A DNA stretch of 29,003 nucleotides from a virus: positions 1 through 29,003 of the IMG/VR virus record IMGVR_UViG_3300031772_000204; one strand, written 5' to 3'. A model generated the notes under the pieces. That model was given only the letters and a program-made list of their open reading frames with translations. It had not been told where the DNA came from and did not search any database. The translations under genes were made by a program, and so were the position numbers. Positions 20,413-25,561 of the stretch are shown one piece after another (within the stretch, counting starts at the first letter, position 1; every line of letters begins with the position of its first letter).

Positions 20413-20485
20413 CAGGTGACGAACCGAGGATAGGGGACCAGGGGTACCCCCAAAACTTTAACGTTACCGTAATTTGTTAAAAGAA
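20413..20485 (+). ncRNA. Small RNA D, member of the four-copy family
   Basis: GGTGACG 20415-20421 pairs with CGTTACC 20462-20468 over seven bases, enclosing ACGAACCGA (as in copy A), a GGGGTACCCC palindrome (20441-20450) and AAAACTTTAACGTTA (as in copy B). The 3' TTTGTTAAAAGAATC matches copy C. The closing stem gives this copy the clearest fold of the four. Confidence 0.55.
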
Positions 20486-20522
20486 TCATTTGACAAACAA
20501 TTTCTTTGTGATAATTTACGTC

Positions 20523-20750
20523 ATGAACATGAACGAAGATTCTCACCTTGACTCAATGATGGAAGCCCGTTTTGAGGTTGACATTCCTGAAGAAGATTGT
20601 TGCTTGGATGACCAGGCCAGCGACTTCAGCGACGGCGACAACCTGAGCGACGTGGAAGCCGATTCAATGACTCTGGCTTCTGCTGGTATGGGCATGGATG
20701 AAGATTACGAACACGGTACTCCGATGGAAGAATTTTTTGGTGGTGAATAG
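20523..20750 (+). CDS. Highly acidic hypothetical protein (75 aa)
   Basis: More than a third of the residues are D or E (for example PEEDCCLDDQASDFSDGDNL), with methionines and no basic clusters. Such acidic phage proteins are sometimes DNA mimics, but nothing here proves that. The promoter TTGACA 20490-20495, 16 bp, TAATTT 20512-20517 ends five bases before the ATG. Confidence 0.78.
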   Translation: MNMNEDSHLDSMMEARFEVDIPEEDCCLDDQASDFSDGDNLSDVEADSMTLASAGMGMDEDYEHGTPMEEFFGGE

Positions 20751-20787
20751 TATTTGACAATCACTCGCATCGTGATATAATAATCCA

Positions 20788-21624
20788 ATGAATACAACTC
20801 TCTCATTTGGAAAGGGTAACGCTAAGCTTGACGGATTCATTCAAACCCTTTCCCTTCCATCCGGATACACTTGTCCTGGCGCCGATGCTTGCTTGTCAAA
20901 GGCAAATCGTGACAGCGGAAAGATAACAGACGGGCCAAATTGCCAATTCCGATGTTTCTCCGCCAGTCAGGAATGCCTATTCCGTAACGTCCGCAATTCA
21001 CGATGGAATAACTTTGAACTTTTGAGGGCGGCTGGATCGTCGCAGGGAATGACCGATCTCATTCTAGCTTCCCTTCCTCAATCGCCATTTCAGGTGGTCG
21101 TACGGATTCATGTTAGCGGCGACTTTTTCAATCAATCCTACTTCGATGCCTGGGTGGCGGTGGCAAAGGCCCGGCCACATTTTCTTCTGTATGCCTACAC
21201 AAAGTCTCTTCCCTTCTGGGTGGCTCGTTTGAATAACATTCCCTCGAATCTTATTCTAACTGCCTCGTTTGGTGGAAAATTTGACAGCCTCATAGCACAA
21301 CACAATTTGCGTTACGCAAAGGTAGTTTATACGGAAGATGAAGCCAAGACTCTTGGCTTGGAAATCGATCACGACGATAGCCACGCGTATAAAAACGGGC
21401 CTAGCTTCGCTCTGTTACTTCATGGGACTCAACCTGCTGGAACGGAGTCAAACCTTGCCCTTCGACTTCTACGCAAGGCCGGCAAGGGTGGCTACGGTGG
21501 AACATACGATGTTCACAAGAAAGAAAAGATTAAAAAGTCGTATGGTGGTATTGCCAAAACAAAGGCTAGGGGTACTACCCCTCCCGTCGTAGGGGCAAAG
21601 AGTGTCAGCGCAGAAGCTGCTTGA
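20788..21624 (+). CDS. Gp88-family phage protein (278 aa)
   Basis: The sequence contains TCPGADACLSKANRDSGKIT, VVVRIHVSGDFFNQSYFDAW and a LLYAYTKSLPFW segment, all characteristic of the phage gene-product-88 family. Several cysteines in the N-terminal third suggest a metal or iron-sulfur site. The role of the family is not established. The C-terminus (RGTTPPVVGAK) is encoded over a palindromic repeat. The promoter TTGACA 20754-20759, 16 bp, TATAAT 20776-20781 is six bases before the ATG. Confidence 0.88.
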   Translation: MNTTLSFGKGNAKLDGFIQTLSLPSGYTCPGADACLSKANRDSGKITDGPNCQFRCFSASQECLFRNVRNSRWNNFELLRAAGSSQGMTDLILASLPQSPFQVVVRIHVSGDFFNQSYFDAWVAVAKARPHFLLYAYTKSLPFWVARLNNIPSNLILTASFGGKFDSLIAQHNLRYAKVVYTEDEAKTLGLEIDHDDSHAYKNGPSFALLLHGTQPAGTESNLALRLLRKAGKGGYGGTYDVHKKEKIKKSYGGIAKTKARGTTPPVVGAKSVSAEAA

Positions 21625-21658
21625 CATTCTCCAAAAATCGATTATCATATAAAATTCT

Positions 21659-21868
21659 ATGACAAAACAAACACTCGCTGGTTGCTATAACTGGGAAACT
21701 GAATCGCACGTGTTTCGATTCATTGATCCATTTCTAGCAATCGTTGCAAACTTACGAGCGTATCGTCATTGCGATGAAAAATTCTTTCGTGAACAATATA
21801 AACTTACTCCATCTGAATTCAGGGACCTTATTGGCAAGGCGGAGGAATACTGCGAACGAAACAATTGA
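21659..21868 (+). CDS. Hypothetical protein (69 aa)
   Basis: A helical protein with aromatic residues, starting MTKQTLAGCYNWETESHVFR. No family is recognised. The promoter TTGACA 21621-21626, 16 bp, TATCAT 21643-21648 lies ten bases before the ATG. An 87-base gap with a GGGGTACCCC palindrome (21873-21882) follows. Confidence 0.75.
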   Translation: MTKQTLAGCYNWETESHVFRFIDPFLAIVANLRAYRHCDEKFFREQYKLTPSEFRDLIGKAEEYCERNN

Positions 21869-21955
21869 CGCGGGGGTACCCCACCAGAAACCCGGCCCAT
21901 ATAGGGACTTGCCAAAAGACTTTTTATAGTCTATTGTTAAGGCGAAGAAAAATTT

Positions 21956-22645
21956 ATGAGTACAAAAAATGAAACCGTTGCAATTCTCATTGAGAATTCA
22001 AACATGGAAGTTAGGCGCAACGTTAATCCATTGCAGTATGCCCTTCTTGGGCTTGGTTACGAGTGGGCCCGGACCGCAGAATCCAACAATGTTATTTTGA
22101 ATTTCAACAATGGAAGCAAAGACTTAACGATTCTCTTGAATGTTAAAAACAAGATTTTAACATGGGATGATGGGGTGTTTCAGAAAAAGAATGCTTACGA
22201 ATGTCGGAGGTTGACGGAATCTAACCTCACTGAAATCGTGGAATTCTGTGAAGCTCCTCCTTCACCCAAAAATGAATTAATCGTTGAAGATAATGGAGTG
22301 AAGTTCATTGCTGACCTTGAAGAAAACACGGTAAAGATAATTCTTTTCAAGGGTGATACAGCCAAGATAACATTGGAGACATTACGACGTTTGACTGCCT
22401 CAATGACTCCAAAGACCGAACATCCAATCGTTGCATTTTGGTATCCTGATAGCAAGACAGGTGATGCCAAGAGACGTATTGTTAATGTCACAGATTACAG
22501 TCCAAGGTATTTGTGTGGATACGAAATTCGCGAAGACCTCCTCCGCCTCAACCACCTTTATAAAAAATTCTCCGTATCAAAAATGACCAGTGACGTGATG
22601 TTTCTTCCCAAGGATGAAGTCACTGGTAAGGTAGTCTTCCTGTAA
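21956..22645 (+). CDS. Hypothetical protein, possible C-terminal WYL-like beta domain (229 aa)
   Basis: Two halves are visible: an N-terminal alpha/beta region (to about 120) and a C-terminal beta-rich region (MTPKTEHPIVAFWYPDSKTG, then VNVTDYSPRYLCGYEIR) that loosely resembles WYL/SH3-like ligand domains. That assignment is tentative. The promoter (TTGCCA 21909-21914, 17 bp, TATTGT 21932-21937) lies 18 bases before the ATG, so a short leader containing AAGG is present. Confidence 0.8.
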   Translation: MSTKNETVAILIENSNMEVRRNVNPLQYALLGLGYEWARTAESNNVILNFNNGSKDLTILLNVKNKILTWDDGVFQKKNAYECRRLTESNLTEIVEFCEAPPSPKNELIVEDNGVKFIADLEENTVKIILFKGDTAKITLETLRRLTASMTPKTEHPIVAFWYPDSKTGDAKRRIVNVTDYSPRYLCGYEIREDLLRLNHLYKKFSVSKMTSDVMFLPKDEVTGKVVFL

Positions 22646-22650
22646 ATCTT

Positions 22651-22736
22651 CTGCTGGTGGTACCCTCTCCCCGTACGGGGGCATTGTTTTCACAAGAAAT
22701 AAATTCTGGTAGGGGTACTCCCTCCATAGAGAGGGT
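22651..22736 (+). repeat. Two degenerate copies of a CTGGT...GGTAC palindromic repeat
   Basis: CTGGTGGTACCCTC (about 22654-22667) and CTGGTAGGGGTACTCCCTC (about 22706-22724), each followed by a C/G palindrome, look like diverged copies of one element. Related GGGGTAC palindromes lie at 20441, 21569 and 21873. No gene occupies the stretch between 22645 and the leftward terminator. Confidence 0.5.
22669..22690 (+). terminator. Probable terminator after 22645
   Basis: CCCC-GTAC-GGGG (22669-22680) followed by GCATTGTTTT lies 24 bases after the last rightward stop codon. The stem is short, so termination may be partial. It belongs to the GGGGTAC palindrome cluster. Confidence 0.5.
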
Positions 22737-22740
22737 CAAT

Positions 22741-22773
22741 AAAAAAATGCCGGACATCTCGAAAGACATCCGG
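22741..22773 (-). terminator. Intrinsic terminator of the leftward tRNA/RNA cluster
   Basis: Read leftward, a 10-bp stem (22773-22764 with 22759-22750) with a TTCG loop is followed by CA and seven Ts. It marks the 3' end of the tRNA-Glu/tRNA-Gly-like transcript. Confidence 0.88.
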
Positions 22774-22804
22774 AGCTCTTTGGTCACATGGACCATGAGT
22801 TAAA

Positions 22805-22879
22805 TGGAGCGAATTCCGGGCAATGCTCACCGGACCTGACTCTGGAAAGAGCCCGTGATTCTCCTTTCACCAAATTCGC
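22805..22879 (-). tRNA. Divergent tRNA-Gly-like element (UCC-type loop)
   Basis: Acceptor GCGAATT/AATTCGC pairs perfectly. U8-G9, D-arm GTGA-AAGGAGAA-TCAC with GG, U73 and an encoded CCA (22807-22805) are present. G1-C72, C2-G71, G3-C70, U73 and CC in the loop are the known bacterial tRNA-Gly identity elements. The anticodon arm, however, is GGCTC/GAGTC with only a six-base loop TTTCCA, and the T-arm (CCGG/CCGG) lacks TTC. It may be a poorly folding tRNA-Gly(UCC) or a mimic. Confidence 0.6.
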
Positions 22880-22889
22880 ACTAAAGAAA

Positions 22890-22965
22890 TGGTAGCCCTG
22901 CGGGGAATTGAACCCGCGATCTGTAGGATGAAAGCCTACCGAATTAGCCATTATTCGACAGGGCC
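22890..22965 (-). tRNA. tRNA-Glu (UUC anticodon)
   Basis: 76 bases with canonical spacing: acceptor GGCCCTG/CAGGGCT, D-arm GAAT/ATTC with GG, anticodon stem GTAGG/CCTAC around CTTTCAT (anticodon TTC), a T-arm with TTCAATT, A73 and an encoded CCA. One C appears shifted in the T-stem (CCCCGC), giving an eight-base loop or two mismatches. Its own promoter lies at 23009-22982. Confidence 0.88.
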
Positions 22966-22981
22966 ACAATGACCGTAAATA

Positions 22982-23009
22982 ACTATACTCGACTTTCGAG
23001 AAATGTCAA
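22982..23009 (-). promoter_or_regulatory. Promoter of tRNA-Glu
   Basis: TTGACA 23009-23004, a 16-bp spacer and TATAGT 22987-22982, about 17 bases before the mature tRNA 5' end. Confidence 0.78.
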
Positions 23010-23019
23010 ATAAAATAAA

Positions 23020-23141
23020 TTCTTAGCAGGAGGGTGCCATCTCCTTTGTTGAATTACGATCCAACGGCCTCTGCAGAAGCCTGTCTCCGTCGAGACACCG
23101 GACGTTTTACGCCGGACCTACGTTCTTTTAATCGCTAAGAA
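23020..23141 (-). ncRNA. 122-nt multi-hairpin RNA with paired ends
   Basis: TTCTTAGC and GCTAAGAA (23027-23020 and 23141-23134) close an 8-bp terminal stem. Inside, in leftward order, are CCGG/CCGG, TGTCTC-GACG-GAGACA, a GGC...GCC stem, GTTG/CAAC and AGGAG/CTCCT hairpins, giving a radial structure. A good promoter (23207-23180) precedes it and no reading frame fits. The class is unknown. Confidence 0.6.
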
Positions 23142-23179
23142 ATGTCAATAATTGACTTTCATCTTTCATCAACATTATA

Positions 23180-23207
23180 ATTATACCACACCACAAACAT
23201 TTGTCAA
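23180..23207 (-). promoter_or_regulatory. Promoter of the 122-nt RNA
   Basis: TTGACA 23207-23202, a 16-bp spacer and TATAAT 23185-23180. The TGA of the -35 box is the stop codon of the HNH gene. Confidence 0.8.
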
Positions 23208-23632
23208 CTCTTGAACCAATTAAATTGTATTCCAGTTTTGATTCTATGACAGTTTGCACATCGAATATCACATTTACTTATTTCTTCCATTATAGTTTCC
23301 CAACTATATCTACAAATCATATTAGAAACATTAGTCTTTTTATCCTTGCCATTTTTGTGATCAAATTCTAATACTCTATAATCTTGTGTCTTACAATCAA
23401 GACAAGATTTACTTTTTAAAAATTCAATCATTTTTTGCCGGTTTAATACCGTTTGATTTTTATTAAAAGTTTTTGCCCTCTTTAGGTAAATGGGTTTATT
23501 TATTTTGTAATGGTGTTTAGCATAGACCATACAACAATCTATACATTTTGATTTGTGGATATTCTGTTCCTTGTTTTTGAAATAGAAAGAAGATTCTGGT
23601 TTTTCTATATTACATTTTGTGCATATTTTCAT
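23204..23632 (-). CDS. HNH homing endonuclease (142 aa)
   Basis: Starts MKICTKCNIEKPESSFYF; the C-T-K-C pair opens an N-terminal zinc finger. The HNH core follows with CLDC, VLEFDHKNGKDK, W and IRCANCHRIKT. This architecture is standard for phage HNH nucleases. The gene is strikingly AT-rich and sits between tRNA-Met and a structured RNA, a typical homing-gene insertion site. ATG 23632 is preferred to an upstream TTG. No strong promoter is seen. Confidence 0.9.
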   Translation of the reverse strand: MKICTKCNIEKPESSFYFKNKEQNIHKSKCIDCCMVYAKHHYKINKPIYLKRAKTFNKNQTVLNRQKMIEFLKSKSCLDCKTQDYRVLEFDHKNGKDKKTNVSNMICRYSWETIMEEISKCDIRCANCHRIKTGIQFNWFKS

Positions 23633-23689
23633 ACGCAAATATGTATTCTACTTGGAACTCAAAACACCAAAAAAGTTTCGAGTAATAAA

Positions 23690-23768
23690 TGGTAGCGGCG
23701 ATTGGATTCGAACCAATGTTCTTCGCGTTATGAGCACGACGAGATAGGCCAAGCTTCTCCACACCGCA
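23690..23768 (-). tRNA. tRNA-Met (CAU), initiator-like
   Basis: Full cloverleaf: D-arm GAGA/TCTC with GG, anticodon stem TCGTG/CGCGA around CTCATAA (anticodon CAT), T-arm ATTGG-TTCGAAT-CCAAT, A73 and an encoded CCA. The 1-72 pair is a U-U mismatch, and the D-stem has A11-U24; both are hallmarks of bacterial initiator tRNA. The three anticodon-stem pairs 29-31 are G-C, U-G, G-C rather than three G-C pairs. An initiator role is possible; tRNA-Met or Ile2 cannot be excluded. Confidence 0.88.
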
Positions 23769-23775
23769 ATTGATT

Positions 23776-23842
23776 GTTAGTTCTAAAGTGTGGCTACATC
23801 ACCCCACACAGATTAGACATTACTCGCCCGTCGTGAACTAAC
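23776..23842 (-). ncRNA. 67-nt two-hairpin RNA with paired ends
   Basis: GTTAGTTC/GAACTAAC (8 bp) closes an element with GAC...GTC and GTGTGG...CCACAC hairpins, directly upstream of tRNA-Met. It looks superficially like a truncated cloverleaf but has no T-arm. It may be processed from the same transcript as the tRNA. Confidence 0.45.
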
Positions 23843-23889
23843 GAAATTCAATTATGGATTCAAGAGCTGACATCATATAGTGTCTCGTC

Positions 23890-24012
23890 TCTCTTTTAAG
23901 TCTCCATCAGCGGGAGACTCCACAAAATTCAAGGCGGTTTTTGTTCTCGGCTTCTTAGGCCGAACCAGATTCCTATTCGGTCTGGTGGTTCATCCGCGAA
24001 CCATCTTCTATA
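23890..24012 (-). ncRNA. About 120-nt multi-hairpin RNA
   Basis: Behind its own promoter (24046-24019) lie four hairpins: TGGTTC/GAACCA, ACCAGA/TCTGGT, TCGGC/GCCGA with loop CTAAGAA, and a terminal AGTCTCC/GGAGACT 7-bp stem (23919-23899). There is no convincing reading frame. The 3' end is a guess at the last hairpin. Confidence 0.55.
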
Positions 24013-24018
24013 CTAATT

Positions 24019-24046
24019 ATTATATCACCAATTGCTCTGTTGTCAA
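24019..24046 (-). promoter_or_regulatory. Promoter of the 23890-24012 RNA
   Basis: TTGACA 24046-24041, a 16-bp spacer and TATAAT 24024-24019. Confidence 0.82.
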
Positions 24047-24053
24047 GTTCGAT

Positions 24054-24511
24054 GGCGGTGATAACAATTCAATTTACCATCGGCTGACTGTGGCTTTCAG
24101 CTTCTTAACACCAAGCTGCCCACCGCTCAGGGAAAACAGTGACTTACTAACGCTCTAGAACGTTACGGCTCAATTTACCATGAGTATCACAACCGAACGA
24201 GTTTTGCGGCGAATCGTCACGCCAATCACTTAGAGCACCTGAAACGACCTCCGGGGTATTATTCCCGTGACTAACAGGCTTCCGAGAACAATGTATTTCT
24301 ACATCAATTGACACTTGCCAAAGTCTCGACAGTTCTATGCCCTAAAAAAGCGCGGTGTTTGTGAAATAATCATCTTAGCTTCTACTGGCTACGTTAGTTA
24401 CCATAGGCTACTGGCCACAGGTCCGCCATCTGCTCCGATATTTACTTTATAAGTTTGAGACGGCTACCGATTTTTTATTAACCCAAACTTAAAGGCGGAT
24501 ACACCACCGCC
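24054..24511 (-). ncRNA. Large (about 458-nt) structured RNA with paired termini
   Basis: The 5' end GGCGGTGGTG (24511-24502) pairs with 3' TATCACCGCC (24063-24054) over ten bases, seven of them strong. The promoter lies just upstream (24545-24517). No reading frame covers the region. Inside are several hairpins (for example AAGTTTG/CAAACTT) and a repeated ATGGTAAATTGA motif. Size, paired ends and location beside phage tRNAs recall ROOL and GOLLD RNAs, which also occur in phages near tRNAs. I cannot confirm membership. Confidence 0.65.
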
Positions 24512-24516
24512 TGCTT

Positions 24517-24545
24517 ATTATACCATTTTTCTTATAAATCGGCAA
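24517..24545 (-). promoter_or_regulatory. Promoter of the large RNA
   Basis: TTGCCG 24545-24540, a 17-bp spacer and TATAAT 24522-24517, five bases before the paired 5' end of the RNA. Confidence 0.8.
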
Positions 24546-24589
24546 CTCCGACCTTCCATTTTCGCTTTCAACTTCCGTATCGTCGTCAC
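24518..24589 (-). CDS. Possible leaderless basic micropeptide (23 aa)
   Basis: A GTG at 24589 lies nine bases behind a promoter (TTGACG 24626-24621, 16 bp, TATAGT 24604-24599) and opens a 23-residue K/R-rich frame (MTTIRKLKAKMEGRSCRF...). Its stop TAA falls within the -10 box of the large RNA. The promoter may instead make an RNA leader, so translation is uncertain. Confidence 0.3.
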   Translation of the reverse strand: MTTIRKLKAKMEGRSCRFIRKMV

Positions 24590-24622
24590 CGATAAATAAC
24601 TATACCACAAGATATAAAAACG

Positions 24623-24802
24623 TCAAGTCTTTGGTAACAATCTTTTTCTTTGATCGCCCTTACCAACGATGTTGCCTTGACGGTCCCGAGTGGTATTGTC
24701 CGATTCAGAATACTTAGCGAGGATTCTACCGGTTCCATCACGCAGGATTTTGCCGTCATCCCTTCCGATGATATGGCCTGTTCTGTCTTTAATGTATTCC
24801 AT
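24623..24802 (-). CDS. Small repeat-like phage protein (59 aa)
   Basis: Repeats of a G-x-I-x-G-R-x-D/T pattern (KDRTGHIIGRDDGKILRDGT, then TRDRQGNIVGKGDQ) match a type of short beta-repeat protein seen in phages. Its role is unknown. It starts three bases after the stop of the upstream gene and shares that promoter. Its stop TGA lies in the -35 box at 24626-24621. Confidence 0.75.
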   Translation of the reverse strand: MEYIKDRTGHIIGRDDGKILRDGTGRILAKYSESDNTTRDRQGNIVGKGDQRKRLLPKT

Positions 24803-24805
24803 AAA

Positions 24806-25075
24806 TCAAGTGTGTTGTTGAAATCCGTGTTTAGAGATATAACCGCTTGGTCCATGACCAATACGTTGAACACTCTCACAACGATTGCCTCCGACTGTGG
24901 CAGACTTTTGACGCCATACGTTGTCACCGGCCACAGCAGGAACAATCTTGTGCCATCCACCACCCATGCGATCGCCCCTTGCGTCCAGATAGTTTTCGCA
25001 CTTGTGAATTTCATCCGTCATAATTGGATGCATTCTTTTCTTTGACTTACCGTAGAGGAGAGTGAATAGTTTCAT
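24806..25075 (-). CDS. Hypothetical protein (89 aa)
   Basis: Starts MKLFTLLYGKSKKRMHPIMT and is rich in H, G, R and K. No family is recognised. The promoter TTGACA 25110-25105, 16 bp, TAAACT 25088-25083 ends seven bases before the ATG. It heads the two-gene unit with 24623-24802. Longer overlapping frames on both strands have no promoter. Confidence 0.75.
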   Translation of the reverse strand: MKLFTLLYGKSKKRMHPIMTDEIHKCENYLDARGDRMGGGWHKIVPAVAGDNVWRQKSATVGGNRCESVQRIGHGPSGYISKHGFQQHT

Positions 25076-25117
25076 TGAAGATAGTTTACTTGACTTTTTA
25101 TATTTGTCAAGAGAAAA

Positions 25118-25192
25118 TGGTGGTCCCGGTGAGACTCGAACTCACAACCAACGGATTAAAAGTCCGCTGCTCTACCATTGAGCTACAAGACC
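25118..25192 (-). tRNA. tRNA-Lys (UUU anticodon)
   Basis: Acceptor GGTCTTG/CGGGACC, D-arm GCTC/GAGC with GG, anticodon stem GCGGA/TCCGT around CTTTTAA (anticodon TTT), T-arm GTGAG-TTCGAGT-CTCAC, A73 and an encoded CCA. It lies six bases downstream of tRNA-Arg and shares its promoter. Confidence 0.95.
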
Positions 25193-25198
25193 AAAAGC

Positions 25199-25275
25199 TG
25201 GTGCACCCGGAGGGACTCGAACCCCCAACCTTACGGGTAGAAACCGTTTGCGCTATCCAATTGCGCCACGAGTGC
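25199..25275 (-). tRNA. tRNA-Arg (UCU anticodon)
   Basis: Acceptor GCACTCG/CGGGTGC, D-arm GCGC/GCGC with GG, anticodon stem AACGG/CCGTA around TTTCTAC (anticodon TCT), T-arm with TTCGAGT, A73 and an encoded CCA. The promoter is at 25317-25290. Confidence 0.95.
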
Positions 25276-25289
25276 ATTACTGTATAAAT

Positions 25290-25317
25290 AGTGTATCACA
25301 ATCAGGAACATTGGCAA
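25290..25317 (-). promoter_or_regulatory. Promoter of the tRNA-Arg/tRNA-Lys pair
   Basis: TTGCCA 25317-25312 (inside the last codons of the upstream gene), a 16-bp spacer and TACACT 25295-25290. Confidence 0.72.
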
Positions 25318-25490
25318 GTTCCCCAATCGACGCAGCAATTGTTTGAATACATTTCACAACAGTTACACCACGTCATTCGACCACCACAACCTAAGTCACA
25401 AGACTTGGTTGCACTGCTTTCTTCAAAACGCCGGCGATTTCTATCAGCCTTGCGTTTCTTTCGCCGTTCTAATCTGGTTAGGTCTTTCAT
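25302..25490 (-). CDS. Small cysteine-rich protein (62 aa)
   Basis: A basic N-terminal half (MKDLTRLERRKKRKADRNRR) precedes a tail with ten cysteines (CDLGCGGRMTWCNCC, then CCVDWGTCQCS), probably metal-binding. The ATG lies 11 bases after the 3' end of the anticodon-less tRNA-like RNA and may be freed by its processing. The TTGCCA -35 box of the next promoter is within its final codons. Confidence 0.7.
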   Translation of the reverse strand: MKDLTRLERRKKRKADRNRRRFEESSATKSCDLGCGGRMTWCNCCEMYSNNCCVDWGTCQCS

Positions 25491-25501
25491 AACATTAAAA
25501 G

Positions 25502-25560
25502 TGGATGTGACAGGACTCGAACCTGCAATGCACTCGGCTCTGCCTTTGAGCTACACACCC
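25502..25560 (-). tRNA. tRNA-like RNA lacking an anticodon arm
   Basis: The acceptor stem (GGGTGTG/CACATCC), U8-A9, D-arm GCTC-AAAGGCA-GAGC and T-arm GCAGG-TTCGAGT-CCTGT are canonical. Only ten bases (CGAGTGCATT) separate D- and T-arms, where about 23 are normal, so there is no anticodon stem. No CCA is encoded. It starts one base after the stop of the upstream gene. It may be a deletion pseudogene or a tRNA-elbow mimic. Confidence 0.65.
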
Positions 25561-25561
25561 A

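Noticed and set aside
22711-22740. Second rightward terminator at CCCTC/GAGGG
   Set aside because: The hairpin is followed by an A-tract, not a T-tract, on the plus strand, so it is more likely part of the palindrome repeat.
23776-23842. Additional tRNA upstream of tRNA-Met
   Set aside because: The 8-bp end stem looks like an acceptor, but no T-arm or anticodon arm can be placed.
24586-25045. Longer open frames on both strands (142 and 131 codons)
   Set aside because: The minus-strand pair 24806-25075 and 24623-24802 has a promoter, a three-base junction and phage-like sequence; the others are shadows.
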